64,000 nucleotides of DNA, taken from Acidobacteriaceae bacterium (GTDB taxonomy: Bacteria > Acidobacteriota > Terriglobia > Terriglobales > Acidobacteriaceae). The translations under genes and the position numbers were made by a program. Under the pieces are notes generated by a model. It had not been told where the DNA came from. It did not search any database and was given only the letters and a program-made list of their open reading frames with translations. The stretch is from the NCBI GenBank assembly GCA_003138365.1, contig PLFY01000088.1, positions 1 to 64,000 on the forward strand. The letters run 5' to 3'. Below, piece after piece: positions 25,453-34,724 of the stretch; the first letter of the stretch is position 1, and each line of letters opens with the position of its first letter.

Positions 25453-26640
25453 ATGAAACGCAACTTTTCACTTTGGCTTGGCCTGCTGGCTTTCGCCCTC
25501 TTGCCCGCGCTTGCGCAGACACCCGCGCCCATGGGTAAAATTCACGGCCACGTGACCAACCCGACGGGGGCGTCTACGGTCAACGGCACGGTGAGCCTGT
25601 CGACCGACGGCGGCAGAACCCCAAAGTACAGCTTCCCGGTCTCCGCAACCGGCGATTATGCCGGCGAGGCGGCTCCAGGCAACTACACCGTGGTCTACCG
25701 GGCGCCGGAAACACCAGCCGACCAGATGGTCGATTCCATCAGCGGCGTCAAAGTCCTGGCCGATCAGGATGTCATGGCGGATGTGGACATGTCCCGCAAG
25801 GAATTCATTGACAAGCTCAGCCCGGAACAGAAAAAAACTCTGGACGAACTCAAGAAGCATAACTCCGAAGCCATGAAGGCCAACGAGATCATCAAGAACC
25901 TCAACGCCGACATCAGGGTCGCCTCGCAGGATTTCAAAGACGCTGACGCCGCCCGTGCCGCGGCAGTTCAAGCTCTGGGCGCGACGGCCTCCAAGACCGA
26001 TCTCGATGCCAAGGAAGCGGAGATCAAGGCCGCGAAGTACACCGAGGTTGAAACCCTTATGCTCAAGGACACAGCGGCCAAGCCGGACGCTTCTGTCTTG
26101 TGGGTCGATCTGGGCCAGGCGCAGGTTGGACTCAAAAAGTACGACGAAGGGGAAGTGACCTATAAGAAGACCCTCGAAGTGGAGGCCGCTTCCAAGAAGC
26201 CGAATATCGCCGTTTCGGGCTCGGCCGACGCTGGTTTGGGCGAGATCTACGCGCGCACCGGCAAGATTCCCGAGGCCAATGCGGCCTATGACGCAGCCGC
26301 CAAAGTCAATCCAACCGGGGCGGGTCTCTACCTGAAGAACGAAGCCGTGATCTTCTTCCAGATGAACAATTCAACTGCGCAGGTGGCCGCTGCGAACGAG
26401 GCCATTGCGGCCGATCCCACCCAGCCAATCCCCTACTATCTCAAGGGCGCGGGGCTAATCGTGAACGCTACCGTCGACCCCGCGGGCAAGTACGTTCTGC
26501 CTCCAGGTTGCGCCGAGGCTTACCAGAAGTATCTTGATCTGGCGCCCACTGGCCCCTATGCCGCTGAAGCAAAGGGCATTCTGGCTCAGTCCGCGCAGAA
26601 GGTCGACAACAACTACAAGGCTCCCACCAAGAAGAGGTAA
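25453..26640 (+). CDS. Secreted carboxypeptidase-regulatory/TPR protein
   Basis: A 395-residue exported protein. Signal peptide MKRNFSLWLGLLAFALLPALAQ, then a beta-sandwich regulatory-like domain (IHGHVTNPTGASTVNGTVSL) to about residue 110, a charged helical linker, and tetratricopeptide repeats (GLGEIYARTGKIPEANAAYDAAAKVNP and neighbours). This design is frequent in Acidobacteriota. TPRs carry protein contacts; partner unknown. A perfect AAGGAG precedes the ATG and a strong terminator follows. Confidence 0.85.
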   Translation: MKRNFSLWLGLLAFALLPALAQTPAPMGKIHGHVTNPTGASTVNGTVSLSTDGGRTPKYSFPVSATGDYAGEAAPGNYTVVYRAPETPADQMVDSISGVKVLADQDVMADVDMSRKEFIDKLSPEQKKTLDELKKHNSEAMKANEIIKNLNADIRVASQDFKDADAARAAAVQALGATASKTDLDAKEAEIKAAKYTEVETLMLKDTAAKPDASVLWVDLGQAQVGLKKYDEGEVTYKKTLEVEAASKKPNIAVSGSADAGLGEIYARTGKIPEANAAYDAAAKVNPTGAGLYLKNEAVIFFQMNNSTAQVAAANEAIAADPTQPIPYYLKGAGLIVNATVDPAGKYVLPPGCAEAYQKYLDLAPTGPYAAEAKGILAQSAQKVDNNYKAPTKKR

Positions 26641-26657
26641 GCTCTCAGCTTGTTTTC

Positions 26658-26695
26658 CCAAGGGCGTCTGCCGCGGCGGACGCCCTTGGTTTTTT
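26658..26695 (+). terminator. Rho-independent terminator of the TPR gene
   Basis: CCAAGGGCGTC pairs with GACGCCCTTGG, extended by TCTGCC/GGCGGA, and is followed by TTTTTT. Confidence 0.85.
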
Positions 26696-26751
26696 GGGGC
26701 CCTTGAATCCCTTCTGTGCCACAGTCCTCGCCACCCTCTACAATCCAATCC

Positions 26752-28044
26752 ATGAGCCCCGCTCTCCCCAGCTACGAGGAAGCCGCGGCACTGGTTGCCC
26801 ATTACGCCGCCCGTCTCGCCGGGTTGCGGCCCTCGGCCCAGAGCGTGAGGCTTGGTCTGGCGGCAGGCCGGGTGCTGGCCCAGCCCCTCTATGCCGATCG
26901 CGATCAGCCGCCGTTTGCCCGCTCCACCCGTGACGGCTTTGCCTGCCGTGCCGCGGAAGCCTCCGCACATGGAGCGCTTACCCTGGTCGGCGCCACCCGT
27001 GCAGGCGAGGCTCCGTCCGGACCGCTGCCGCCGGCCGCTGCCTGGGAGATTATGACCGGTGCTCCGGTTCCAGCGGGCGCCGACGCCGTGATGATGATCG
27101 AACACGTCAGGATCGAACACGTCAAAGCCGGCGGGGAACAGGTCCGCCTGCTTTCGCCTCGCAAGCTGAAACAGGGTGAGAACATCGTGGCCCAGGGCGC
27201 CCAGGCTCGCCAGGGAGACGAACTGCTTGCCACTGGGACCGCAATCCAGTCCTCGCAGATTGCACTCGCCGCAGCCTGCGGCTACTCTGCACTTGAGGTC
27301 TTCGTCCGGCCCCGTGTGGCCATCCTCACTACCGGCGATGAACTCGTGCCTGTCGAGTCCGAGCCCGCTCCCGGTCAGATCCGCAATTCGAACGCCCCCA
27401 TGCTAGCCGCGATGGTGGCCGCCGCGGGTGGTGAGCCCTGGGTCTTGCCCAGCGCCGAGGACAAGGCTGAAGCTCTCGACCACGCGCTTGCCCAGGCCGC
27501 GGAGGCTGACCTTCTGCTTCTCTCCGGCGGCGTCTCGGCGGGAAAATTCGATCTTGTCGAGCCCGCCCTGGCCCGTGCTGGCGCTCGCTTCCAATTTACC
27601 GGCGTTCGCATCCAGCCCGGCAAGCCCCTGGTTTATGGGGAGCTGCCAAGCGGGCGTCACGCGTCTTCTCAATCGCGTGGCGAGGAGCGCACTTTGCCGT
27701 TCTTTGGGCTTCCCGGCAATCCAGTCTCTTCCGCCGTCACCTTTCTGCTCTTTGCGGCGCCCATGCTGGCGGCGCTTGCAGGCAGTCTTGAATCTGGCCC
27801 ACGCTTTGCCCTGGCGCGGCTCTCAAAAGATTCCGACAAGCACGGCAAGCCTGGACTCACCCGCTTTCTCCCCGCGTCCTGCACCTTCAGCGGGGCTGTC
27901 GGCCAGCTTCCAGAGGTTGCGCTCGTTCCCTCGCAGGGTTCGGGCGACTTAGCCGCACTGGCTCGCTGCAACTGCTTCCTGGTCGTACCCGAAGAGACTT
28001 CCAGCCTTGAAGCCGGCGCAATTGTCCGCATTCTGCTCTCCTGA
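26752..28044 (+). CDS. moeA: Molybdopterin molybdenumtransferase
   Basis: MoeA inserts molybdate into adenylylated molybdopterin. Motifs: PPFARSTRDGFA, MTGAPVPAGADAVMMIE, the TTGDELV loop, LLLSGGVSAGKFD and GLPGNPVSSAV. About 430 residues, normal for the family. I chose the ATG at 26752 since family members start near SYEEA, and the 12 extra track residues lie close after the terminator. moaC follows after a spacer that carries a long hairpin. A plausible moeA-moaC unit. Confidence 0.95.
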   Translation: MSPALPSYEEAAALVAHYAARLAGLRPSAQSVRLGLAAGRVLAQPLYADRDQPPFARSTRDGFACRAAEASAHGALTLVGATRAGEAPSGPLPPAAAWEIMTGAPVPAGADAVMMIEHVRIEHVKAGGEQVRLLSPRKLKQGENIVAQGAQARQGDELLATGTAIQSSQIALAAACGYSALEVFVRPRVAILTTGDELVPVESEPAPGQIRNSNAPMLAAMVAAAGGEPWVLPSAEDKAEALDHALAQAAEADLLLLSGGVSAGKFDLVEPALARAGARFQFTGVRIQPGKPLVYGELPSGRHASSQSRGEERTLPFFGLPGNPVSSAVTFLLFAAPMLAALAGSLESGPRFALARLSKDSDKHGKPGLTRFLPASCTFSGAVGQLPEVALVPSQGSGDLAALARCNCFLVVPEETSSLEAGAIVRILLS

Positions 28045-28079
28045 GCATGTCCGGTGGTAGTGTAAGGACGAATAGGTGC

Positions 28080-28151
28080 CCCATCCATTCCGCGTGACCG
28101 GGTCCCCACAGACGGGTCTTTGTCTGTGGGGTGGTTGGCGGAATGGGTGGG
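28080..28151. repeat. Long nested hairpin between moeA and moaC
   Basis: Outer arms CCCATCCATTCCGC and GCGGAATGGGTGGG pair with one T-G exception. Inside, CCCCACAGAC-gggtcttt-GTCTGTGGGG (28104..28131) is a perfect 10-bp stem. The inner hairpin recurs inside nadB at 58709 with a paired A-T to G-C change. Probably a mobile or replicating dispersed hairpin; an mRNA role between the two genes is also possible. Confidence 0.8.
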
Positions 28152-28195
28152 AGGCCACGCATTCCCGGAACAATAACAGAGCCCCAGAGGATCCC

Positions 28196-28687
28196 ATGCC
28201 CAAACCCTCGAAACCGCAGCTCTCGCATTTTGACTCCTCCGGAAAGGCCAGCATGGTCGATGTGAGCGCCAAGCAGCCCTCCCGGCGAACTGCCACCGCC
28301 TCGGCATTTGTCGAGCTCTCCGCGGCAGTCCTCGCCGCCTTGCCCGCCAATCCCAAAGGCAATCCCCTTGAGGTAGCTCGATTCGCAGGCATCCAGGCTG
28401 CCAAGCGCACCGCCGATCTGATTCCCATGTGCCACCCACTGCAGCTTAGTCACGTAGACGTCCAGGCGGAGATCGTTCCCGGCGGCGTCCGCATTACTGC
28501 GACGGCGGCCACCACGGGCCCCACCGGCGTTGAGATGGAAGCGCTCACCGCCGCTGCCGTAGCCGCCCTCACCGTCTACGACATGACCAAAGCTCTCGAC
28601 AAGGCAATCGTCATCCGAAATATTCAGCTCGAAGAAAAGTCCGGCGGCAAGAGCGGAGATTTCCTGAGGGCCGGGGGTAGCGCATGA
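28196..28687 (+). CDS. moaC: Cyclic pyranopterin monophosphate synthase
   Basis: MoaC forms the tetracyclic pyranopterin in molybdenum cofactor synthesis. Hallmarks: KRTADLIPMCHPLQLSHV and GVEMEALTAAAVAALTVYDMTKALDK. About 163 residues, the usual size. Start at 28196 is chosen by family length; the track ORF begins in the hairpin repeat. It follows moeA in the same direction. Confidence 0.95.
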   Translation: MPKPSKPQLSHFDSSGKASMVDVSAKQPSRRTATASAFVELSAAVLAALPANPKGNPLEVARFAGIQAAKRTADLIPMCHPLQLSHVDVQAEIVPGGVRITATAATTGPTGVEMEALTAAAVAALTVYDMTKALDKAIVIRNIQLEEKSGGKSGDFLRAGGSA

Positions 28688-28755
28688 TCTCGCCAAATGT
28701 CCTTCCCCAACCCCCAAAATGCACTACGATTCTCCTTCCGTGTGAAGGAGGCTTC

Positions 28756-30231
28756 ATGCCGCGCTCCCCGATTTTTGCTACCTGCCTTGCCTTGGCTACC
28801 CTCGTCCCAGGCTGGGCGACCGCCCAGTCCATCTCTGTTTATCAGTCCACGCCTGATCTGCTTGAGACTCTCTCGCAGCGCGCTACACTGCATTTCTCCA
28901 CCAAAGCCGCTCCGGGCGCGCAATCCCCGCTCATCACCGTGGACGACGCGCAGCGATTCCAGGAGATCGACGGTTTCGGCGCCTCGCTGACTGACGCGGC
29001 AGCCTGGCTCTTCGCCAAGAAGCTCACTCCGGCGCAGACCGACGCCGCCTTCAAGATGCTCTTTAGCCGACGGGACGGCATTGCGCTCAGTTTCCTGCGC
29101 CAGCCCATCGGGTCTTCAGACCTGGCTGTCACCTTCTACTCCTACGACGACCTCTGCCAGCAGACAGACAAGGCCTGCACCACCCCCGCCGGCGTAAGCG
29201 ATCCCAATCTCGACCACTACTCCCTTCAGCACGACCAGGAATACATCCTGCCGCTGCTCAAGAAGGCCGTCGCCCTCAATCCGTCGCTCCACATCATGCT
29301 CACCCCCTGGAGCGCGCCCGGCTGGATGAAGACCTCCGGATCGATGCTCGGCTCCAATCCCGACACCAAGCAGCCCTCGTCCCTACGCCCCGAAGCCTAT
29401 CAGCCGCTCGCCAATTACCTTGTGAAGACGATTCAGGGTTATCAGGCAGCCGGCGTGCCGGTGTACGCCCTGAGCGTGCAGAACGAACCGCTCTACGCCC
29501 CACCCACCTACAGCGGGATGCGGATGCTGGCCACCGAGCAGGCGGCCTTCCTGGGCAACGCGTTGGGGCCGACCCTTGTCGCGGCGCATCTCAACACCAA
29601 GGTCATGGTTTACGACCACAACTGGGACCGCCCCGACTACCCGGAAACTGTGCTGAAGGACCCCAAGGCCGGTCCACTAGCCGCCGGAACCGCCTGGCAC
29701 CACTACGGGGGTGATCCCTCCGTCATGACCAAAAATCACGAGGAGTTTCCCCAAAAGGACCAGTGGGTGACCGAATCGAGCGGTGGGGCCTGGCAAAAGG
29801 ACAATGTCCTTGCCGCCGAGGCAGCGGAATTGATCGCCGTCACCCGCAACTGGGCAAAAAGTTACGTGCTGTGGGCGCTGGCCACCGACCAGAACCACGG
29901 CCCCTTTGTGGGCGGTTGCGAAACGTGCCGAGGTCTGGTCACCATCGACCTCTCCAACCCCGAAAAGGCGACCGTGAAGCCCGAACCCGACTATTACGTG
30001 CTTGGCCAGGCCAGCAAGTTCCTGCTGCCCGGCGCGTTTCGCATCGCCTCGGATGAACCTGCCGGAACGAAACTGAAAGACGTAGCCTTCCGCAACCCCA
30101 ACGGTACGGTCGTGCTCTACACCTTGAATGCCGGAACCGCCAGCCAGGACCTGCGCATAGGCTTCCACGGAAAAACTGTGGCCACCACCCTACCGGCAGG
30201 ATCGGTGGCCACGTTCATCTGGAGCCCGTAA
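28756..30231 (+). CDS. Secreted GH30-family glycoside hydrolase (glucosylceramidase-like)
   Basis: A 491-residue exported enzyme. Signal peptide MPRSPIFATCLALATLVPGWATAQ precedes the TIM barrel: RFQEIDGFGASLTDAAAW, LTPWSAPGWMKTSGS, the acid/base Glu in SVQNEPLY (about residue 243) and the nucleophile Glu in WVTESSGG (about residue 340). A C-terminal beta domain follows. GH30 enzymes act on beta-glucosyl, beta-xylosyl or related bonds; the substrate here is not decided by the sequence. AAGGAGG precedes the ATG, ruling out the earlier track start. Confidence 0.92.
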   Translation: MPRSPIFATCLALATLVPGWATAQSISVYQSTPDLLETLSQRATLHFSTKAAPGAQSPLITVDDAQRFQEIDGFGASLTDAAAWLFAKKLTPAQTDAAFKMLFSRRDGIALSFLRQPIGSSDLAVTFYSYDDLCQQTDKACTTPAGVSDPNLDHYSLQHDQEYILPLLKKAVALNPSLHIMLTPWSAPGWMKTSGSMLGSNPDTKQPSSLRPEAYQPLANYLVKTIQGYQAAGVPVYALSVQNEPLYAPPTYSGMRMLATEQAAFLGNALGPTLVAAHLNTKVMVYDHNWDRPDYPETVLKDPKAGPLAAGTAWHHYGGDPSVMTKNHEEFPQKDQWVTESSGGAWQKDNVLAAEAAELIAVTRNWAKSYVLWALATDQNHGPFVGGCETCRGLVTIDLSNPEKATVKPEPDYYVLGQASKFLLPGAFRIASDEPAGTKLKDVAFRNPNGTVVLYTLNAGTASQDLRIGFHGKTVATTLPAGSVATFIWSP

Positions 30232-30234
30232 GCG

Positions 30235-30504
30235 GAGAAGGAACCGATCAAGTATTTCCTCTGCGATCTGCCGGCGAACTACACACTGCGCCGCCTGGTG
30301 CGCATCACCAAGTGCAGGTGGAAGATCGAACAAGACTACCACCAGTTGAAGGAAGGGCTTGGCCTGGATCATTACGAAGGAAGGAGTTGGAACGGCTGGC
30401 ACCATCACGTGACCTTGGTGATGCTGGCGCACTCCTTCCTGACCCTGGAAACTTTGCGCAGTAAAAAAAACTTCTGGGTGGACCCTGCCAAGGACTCGGC
30501 GTGA
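30235..30504 (+). pseudogene. 3' remnant of an IS701/IS4-type transposase
   Basis: Only the C-terminus remains: PIKYFLCDLPANYTLRRLV, then CRWKIEQDYHQLKEGLGLDHYEGRSW, with the Glu of the DDE triad in the YHQLKE region, and HHHVTLVMLAHSFLTLE. It begins immediately after the GH30 stop without a start codon, so 5' part and left end were deleted. The inverted repeats were not found. Confidence 0.85.
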
Positions 30505-30784
30505 AATCCAATACTTGCTCTTCACGTGGACAGGCAACTGCGCTTACTGCGGGGTCGCGGTGGACCACTCACACGGCCCGTAGCACTTAACGTTGTAATA
30601 TTAGCGCGACAATCTTTACTTTTTTGAAACCTCGGTGTGGCTGTGAGGCTTTCGCTGTACCTTCTCCGGCCGCTTCACCTTGAGTACGTCCTTCATCACT
30701 TCCCCAAACGGCAGGGGGATGGGCGGAATCGGCCTTGAGTTCGTGGTTCTCCTCGATTGATTTTGCTGATTCTCCAGGGCATAC
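30505..30784. other. Spacer with a possible small minus-strand ORF
   Basis: No start-supported gene. A minus-strand frame ending at 30616 reads RPIPPIPLPFGEVMKDVLKV with a Lys-rich end, a pattern like small acidobacterial proteins of unknown role, but its start is not clear. The plus strand beyond the transposase tail contains no recognisable sequence. Confidence 0.4.
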
Positions 30785-30813
30785 TTGACATTCCATTTGC
30801 GGAAATGTAAAGT
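30785..30813 (+). promoter_or_regulatory. Sigma-70 promoter of the membrane-protein/HTH operon
   Basis: TTGACA, exact 17-base spacer, TAAAGT, 30 bases before the ATG. An imperfect palindrome (ACATTCC...GGAAATGT) fills the spacer, a likely operator for the HTH protein encoded second. Confidence 0.7.
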
Positions 30814-30843
30814 AGGCTTGTCTTTTAGGAAAGGAAACCAACC

Positions 30844-31254
30844 ATGGCCTTCTGCAATCGACACTTTAGCCCACTTCAGCGCCGCTCTCTACAGCTGTTC
30901 TTTGCCAATCTACTCCTCACCGCCGTGATCGTCGTGATCGCCCATAAAACATACGACCAGGCGCGTGCGTCAATTCTGCTGACCTACGTGCTGGCCACCC
31001 TCGCCGCCATCCCTGTGATTGTGGTCATCGCCGTCGTCGGCCGCTATATGGCGCGGGAGACCGATGAGTTCGTCCGCATGATGGTCGTCCAGGCACTCCT
31101 CTGGGGACTGGGCGTGACGTTTGTTGCCGATACATTTCTCGGCTGCCTGTTCGCGTACCCCTCCATCTACACGCTGATCCCACCCCTCAACCTCGACCTC
31201 TTTGTCGTTTCCGCGGGAGTGGCGTTGCGGGTCCAGATGTGGAGGAACCGATGA
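30844..31254 (+). CDS. Four-helix integral membrane protein
   Basis: A 136-residue hydrophobic protein with about four predicted membrane helices (for example LLLTAVIVVIAHKTY, YVLATLAAIPVIVVIAVVG). It has AGGAAAGGAAA before the ATG. The stop overlaps the start of an XRE-type regulator (ATGA), a gene arrangement seen often for small membrane proteins paired with HTH regulators. Function unknown. Confidence 0.75.
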   Translation: MAFCNRHFSPLQRRSLQLFFANLLLTAVIVVIAHKTYDQARASILLTYVLATLAAIPVIVVIAVVGRYMARETDEFVRMMVVQALLWGLGVTFVADTFLGCLFAYPSIYTLIPPLNLDLFVVSAGVALRVQMWRNR

Positions 31255-31469
31255 AGAACCGGCTCCGTGTTCTGCGCGCCGAGCGTGGCTGGAGCCAGGC
31301 CGACCTGGCCGAGCGGCTTCAGGTCTCCCGTCAATCGGTCAACGCCATCGAGACAGGAAGGTTCGATCCGAGTTTGCCCCTTGCGTTCAAACTGGCGAAG
31401 CTTTTCGAGACGACGATCGAGGCGATCTTCGTTGAGGATTCGGCGGCTGCATCGGAAGGATCTCACTGA
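31251..31469 (+). CDS. XRE/Cro-CI-type helix-turn-helix regulator
   Basis: A 72-residue regulator consisting of little more than one HTH: LRVLRAERGWSQADLAERLQVSRQSVNAIE. It is translationally coupled to the upstream membrane-protein gene. I chose ATG 31251 because of the ATGA overlap. It probably binds the palindrome in the operon promoter. Confidence 0.9.
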   Translation: MKNRLRVLRAERGWSQADLAERLQVSRQSVNAIETGRFDPSLPLAFKLAKLFETTIEAIFVEDSAAASEGSH

Positions 31470-31526
31470 CCAAGCGCCGGCCCAGAATCGCCAGAACCTT
31501 TTCCGCTCCTCCCATTGCCCATCGAC

Positions 31527-31550
31527 AATATAAGCAAAATTGCTTATATT
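31527..31550. promoter_or_regulatory. Palindromic operator of hicAB
   Basis: AATATAAGCAA-AA-TTGCTTATATT, 11-bp perfect arms just before the hicA start. TATATT within it may be the -10 box. HicB antitoxins with a C-terminal DNA-binding domain repress such promoters. Confidence 0.75.
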
Positions 31551-31556
31551 TTATAA

Positions 31557-31733
31557 GTGAAGAGCAGCGAGTTCAAGCGGTGGCTGGCGGCTCAGGGAGC
31601 GACGTTTCAGTCAGGCAAGGGCTCGCATCTGAAGGTGGAGCTGAACGGCAAGACTTCCGTCCTGCCGATGCACACCAAGGATCTCAAGAAGGGCCTGGTC
31701 GAGGACATTAAGAAACAACTCGGGCTTAAGTAG
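31557..31733 (+). CDS. hicA: HicA-type mRNA interferase toxin
   Basis: A 58-residue protein, too short for the ORF track, starting with GTG at 31557. It shows the double-stranded-RNA-binding-like HicA fold: MKSSEFKRWLAAQGATF, the catalytic His in GKGSHLKV, and HTKDLKKGLVEDIKKQLGL. HicA toxins degrade mRNA. hicB starts 10 bases downstream. Confidence 0.9.
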   Translation: MKSSEFKRWLAAQGATFQSGKGSHLKVELNGKTSVLPMHTKDLKKGLVEDIKKQLGLK

Positions 31734-31743
31734 GAGGAGCGGT

Positions 31744-32163
31744 ATGTTGAGCTATCCAGCAAATTTTGAACCAGCCGAGGAGGGCGGGTTCGTGGTAACC
31801 TTCCCCGATATCCCCGAGGCAATTACTCAAGGTGAGGATGAGCAGGACGCGCTGCTGCATGCCGCGGATGCGCTTGAAACGGCACTCGACTTTTATTTTG
31901 AAGCGGGGCGGACGGTTCCCACACCCTCCAGGCCAAAGCGTGGCCAATATCTGGTCGAGCTGCCTGCCAGCGTTTCCGCCAAGGTTCTGCTCTTGAACGA
32001 GATGAATGTGCAGAAGATTCGCCCGGCAGAACTGGCGCGACGTTTGCAGGTGACGCCGCAGGAGGTGACCAGGTTGATCGACCTGCGTCACACATCGCGG
32101 ATCGATGGCATCGCCGTCGCACTGAAGGCACTCGGCAAAACCATGGAGATTCGGGCCGTATAA
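31744..32163 (+). CDS. hicB: HicB-type antitoxin with HTH domain
   Basis: A 139-residue antitoxin. The partially degraded RNase H-like HicB domain is seen in FVVTFPDIPEAITQGEDEQDAL; a C-terminal HTH (RPAELARRLQVTPQEVTRLID) binds the operator. It follows hicA with GGAGGAG upstream of its ATG. Confidence 0.92.
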   Translation: MLSYPANFEPAEEGGFVVTFPDIPEAITQGEDEQDALLHAADALETALDFYFEAGRTVPTPSRPKRGQYLVELPASVSAKVLLLNEMNVQKIRPAELARRLQVTPQEVTRLIDLRHTSRIDGIAVALKALGKTMEIRAV

Positions 32164-32408
32164 AGCTAAACTTATCGCCGAGGGAGCCACACGCGAGAGC
32201 CGGTGGAATCTTGCGATTGCATTTGTACCGGCTTTCTCCGCCGCCCATTAAGTTCTTCATGGATGAACAAAAGCCTTGAACCTCTCTTTGGCCTATTTCG
32301 TATGATCTTTGCGGGGACGGGTGCGGTTCAGCGTCAATCAAGCGTGTTACATTACGCTATCAAGGAACGTCAGCCCAGCGAATTCACTCAACCGAAGGAA
32401 ATCTTCCC

Positions 32409-34610
32409 ATGCGACATAGCCAACTTGTTCCCGTGATTTGCCTAACAGGCTGCCTGAGCGCAGCCGGTCTTCTGCATGCACAATTGGCAAAGCCTCCCGT
32501 AGCGCCTGTCCAAACCGTTGTCGACACCTACTTTGGCCAGAAGGTTGAAGACCCTTACCGGTACATGGAGAACCAGAAGGATCCCGCGGTGGTCGCCTGG
32601 ATGAAAGCGCAGGCCGACTACACGCGCACGGTGCTGGACTCCATGCCCGGACGCAAGGCGTTTGCCGCCCAGATGCAGACCTATATGAACGCCGCCGAAT
32701 ACACCATCTCCGATGTGCAGCTTGCGGGAAAGTTTACCTTCTATCGCAAACGCAAACAGGGCCAGAATCTGGCCGCGCTGTATGTTCGCGAGGGGACGGA
32801 CCCGCGGGAGCGGCTGCTCTTCGATCCCAACAAGTTTGACACCGGCGACCACCATATCTCGCTCGATCAATACTCCCCCTCCTGGGACGGCAAATATGTT
32901 CTGATCGGCAGCTCTCCCGGCGGGTCCGAGGACCAGACCGCGCACGTCTACGAAACCGCTACAGGCCGTGAACTGCCGGATAGCCTGGAACGGTACCTGG
33001 GTGGAGTCTTTTCCCTCGACGGAGAAACGGTCTACTACTTGCAGCGCCAGAAGCTCGCGCCGGGAGCTCCTCCCACCGACAAATACAAGAAAGGAAAAGT
33101 CTTCGAGCATAAGCTTGCAACCGATGTGAGCGCCGATCAGCCGGTGTTCGGCTACGATGTCTGCCCCGGTGTGAAGATTACCGAGGATGAGTTCTCCTTC
33201 GTTTTTCCAGCGCCGAACTCGTCCTACGCGATTGGGATTGTCAGTAACGGCGTGGCGCCTGCCCAGGAGGTTTATGTCGCTCCCTTAAGCGCCATTGGAA
33301 CCAGGACAAGTTGGAAGAAGCTGGCCAGCTACAGCGACAACATTACAGATCTCGCTTTGGTCGGCAACGATCTCTACCTTGTGACGCTCAAGGACGCTCC
33401 GAACGGTAAGATTCTGCGAGTGAGCGCCGCGGACCCAGACCTGTCCAAAGCGGAGGTTGTGCTTCCCGGCAGCTCCGCGGTTCTGACCGGCTCGTATGTC
33501 GGGACAAATGTTCTTCGTCCGGCAAAGGACGCGCTTTACATTCAGCAGGCGGAGGCCGGTATTGGGAAAGTTCTTCGTCTTTCCTATCAGCCCGGATCGA
33601 AGCCGCAGGCGATTTCGCTTCCCTTTGACGGCAGCGTCGACGATGTGGTCACGAATCTGACGGAGCCGGGAGCGCTGATCGACATGGCCTCCTGGACAAG
33701 TCCTGGAGATTATTACCGCTACGATCCAGCCACTGCTGCCGCCGTTGCGATGCATCTGGTTCCGGAAAATGCCGTCGATCCCAAGGACTTTGTTTCAGAA
33801 GAGCGAATGGCTCCCGCGCCGGATGGAACGCTGATTCCGCTTTCCATCGTCTACAAGAAAGGCATGAAGCTGGACGGAAACAACCCCACCGCTCTCATTG
33901 GCTATGGGGCTTATGGCGATGTGTTTAAGCCGGGGTTCTCGCGCCGCAACTCCGAATGGATTGAGCGAGGCGGCATTCTGGCCGTGGCGCATGTGCGTGG
34001 CGGCGGCGAGTATGGAGTAGCGTGGCACCTGGCCGGCCAGAAGCTCACCAAGCCGAATACCTGGCGCGACTTTATCGCCTCGGCGCAGTATCTGATCGAC
34101 CACAAGTACACGTCCACGCCGAAGCTTGGAATCTGGAGCCAGAGCGCCGGTGGAATTTTGATCGGGAGGGCTGTCACCGAACGTCCCGACCTCTTCGCTG
34201 CGGCAGTGGACGGTGTGCCGTGTTCAGACACCTTGCGAGAGGAAACCGGCGCAAATGGGCCGCCGAATATTCCCGAGTTCGGAACGGTAACCACGAAGGA
34301 GGGTTTCGAAGGGCTCTACGAAATGAGCTCGTATGCGCATGTGAAGGCGGGAACGAAATACCCTGGGATCCTGGTGACCGCAGGGGCAAACGACCCCAGA
34401 GTCGATCCGTGGCAAGGCGCAAAGATGGCTGCCCGGCTGGAGGCAGCGAACGCAAGCGACAAGCCGATCCTGCTGCGCGTCAACTATGACGCTGGCCATG
34501 GAATCACCGATACCGTATCGCAGCAGGTCTCCGACTGGACGGACATCTTCACCTTCTTCCTGTGGAACTTTGGCGAGAAGGACTTCCAGCCGTCTGCGCT
34601 CAAGCCATAG
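32409..34610 (+). CDS. Prolyl oligopeptidase family serine peptidase (S9A)
   Basis: A 733-residue exported peptidase. Residues 1-25 are a signal peptide (a LTGC lipobox is present, so lipoprotein processing is also possible). The seven-bladed propeller starts after VEDPYRYMENQKD; the hydrolase domain has the nucleophile Ser in WSQSAGGIL, with Ser where most family members have Gly two places before it, Asp in NDPRVDPWQ and His in YDAGHG. These enzymes cut short proline-containing peptides in the periplasm. Monocistronic. Confidence 0.93.
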   Translation: MRHSQLVPVICLTGCLSAAGLLHAQLAKPPVAPVQTVVDTYFGQKVEDPYRYMENQKDPAVVAWMKAQADYTRTVLDSMPGRKAFAAQMQTYMNAAEYTISDVQLAGKFTFYRKRKQGQNLAALYVREGTDPRERLLFDPNKFDTGDHHISLDQYSPSWDGKYVLIGSSPGGSEDQTAHVYETATGRELPDSLERYLGGVFSLDGETVYYLQRQKLAPGAPPTDKYKKGKVFEHKLATDVSADQPVFGYDVCPGVKITEDEFSFVFPAPNSSYAIGIVSNGVAPAQEVYVAPLSAIGTRTSWKKLASYSDNITDLALVGNDLYLVTLKDAPNGKILRVSAADPDLSKAEVVLPGSSAVLTGSYVGTNVLRPAKDALYIQQAEAGIGKVLRLSYQPGSKPQAISLPFDGSVDDVVTNLTEPGALIDMASWTSPGDYYRYDPATAAAVAMHLVPENAVDPKDFVSEERMAPAPDGTLIPLSIVYKKGMKLDGNNPTALIGYGAYGDVFKPGFSRRNSEWIERGGILAVAHVRGGGEYGVAWHLAGQKLTKPNTWRDFIASAQYLIDHKYTSTPKLGIWSQSAGGILIGRAVTERPDLFAAAVDGVPCSDTLREETGANGPPNIPEFGTVTTKEGFEGLYEMSSYAHVKAGTKYPGILVTAGANDPRVDPWQGAKMAARLEAANASDKPILLRVNYDAGHGITDTVSQQVSDWTDIFTFFLWNFGEKDFQPSALKP

Positions 34611-34724
34611 GAGTTGATCGTGCTGGATGCATCTTCGGGTTGCCGTTTGGGCCAGCGTGCGATTGCCGGCCGCTCTCTTGCGCCGTCTTCTGGCGCAAAG
34701 GTAGGAGGCTGACTTATTGACCTG

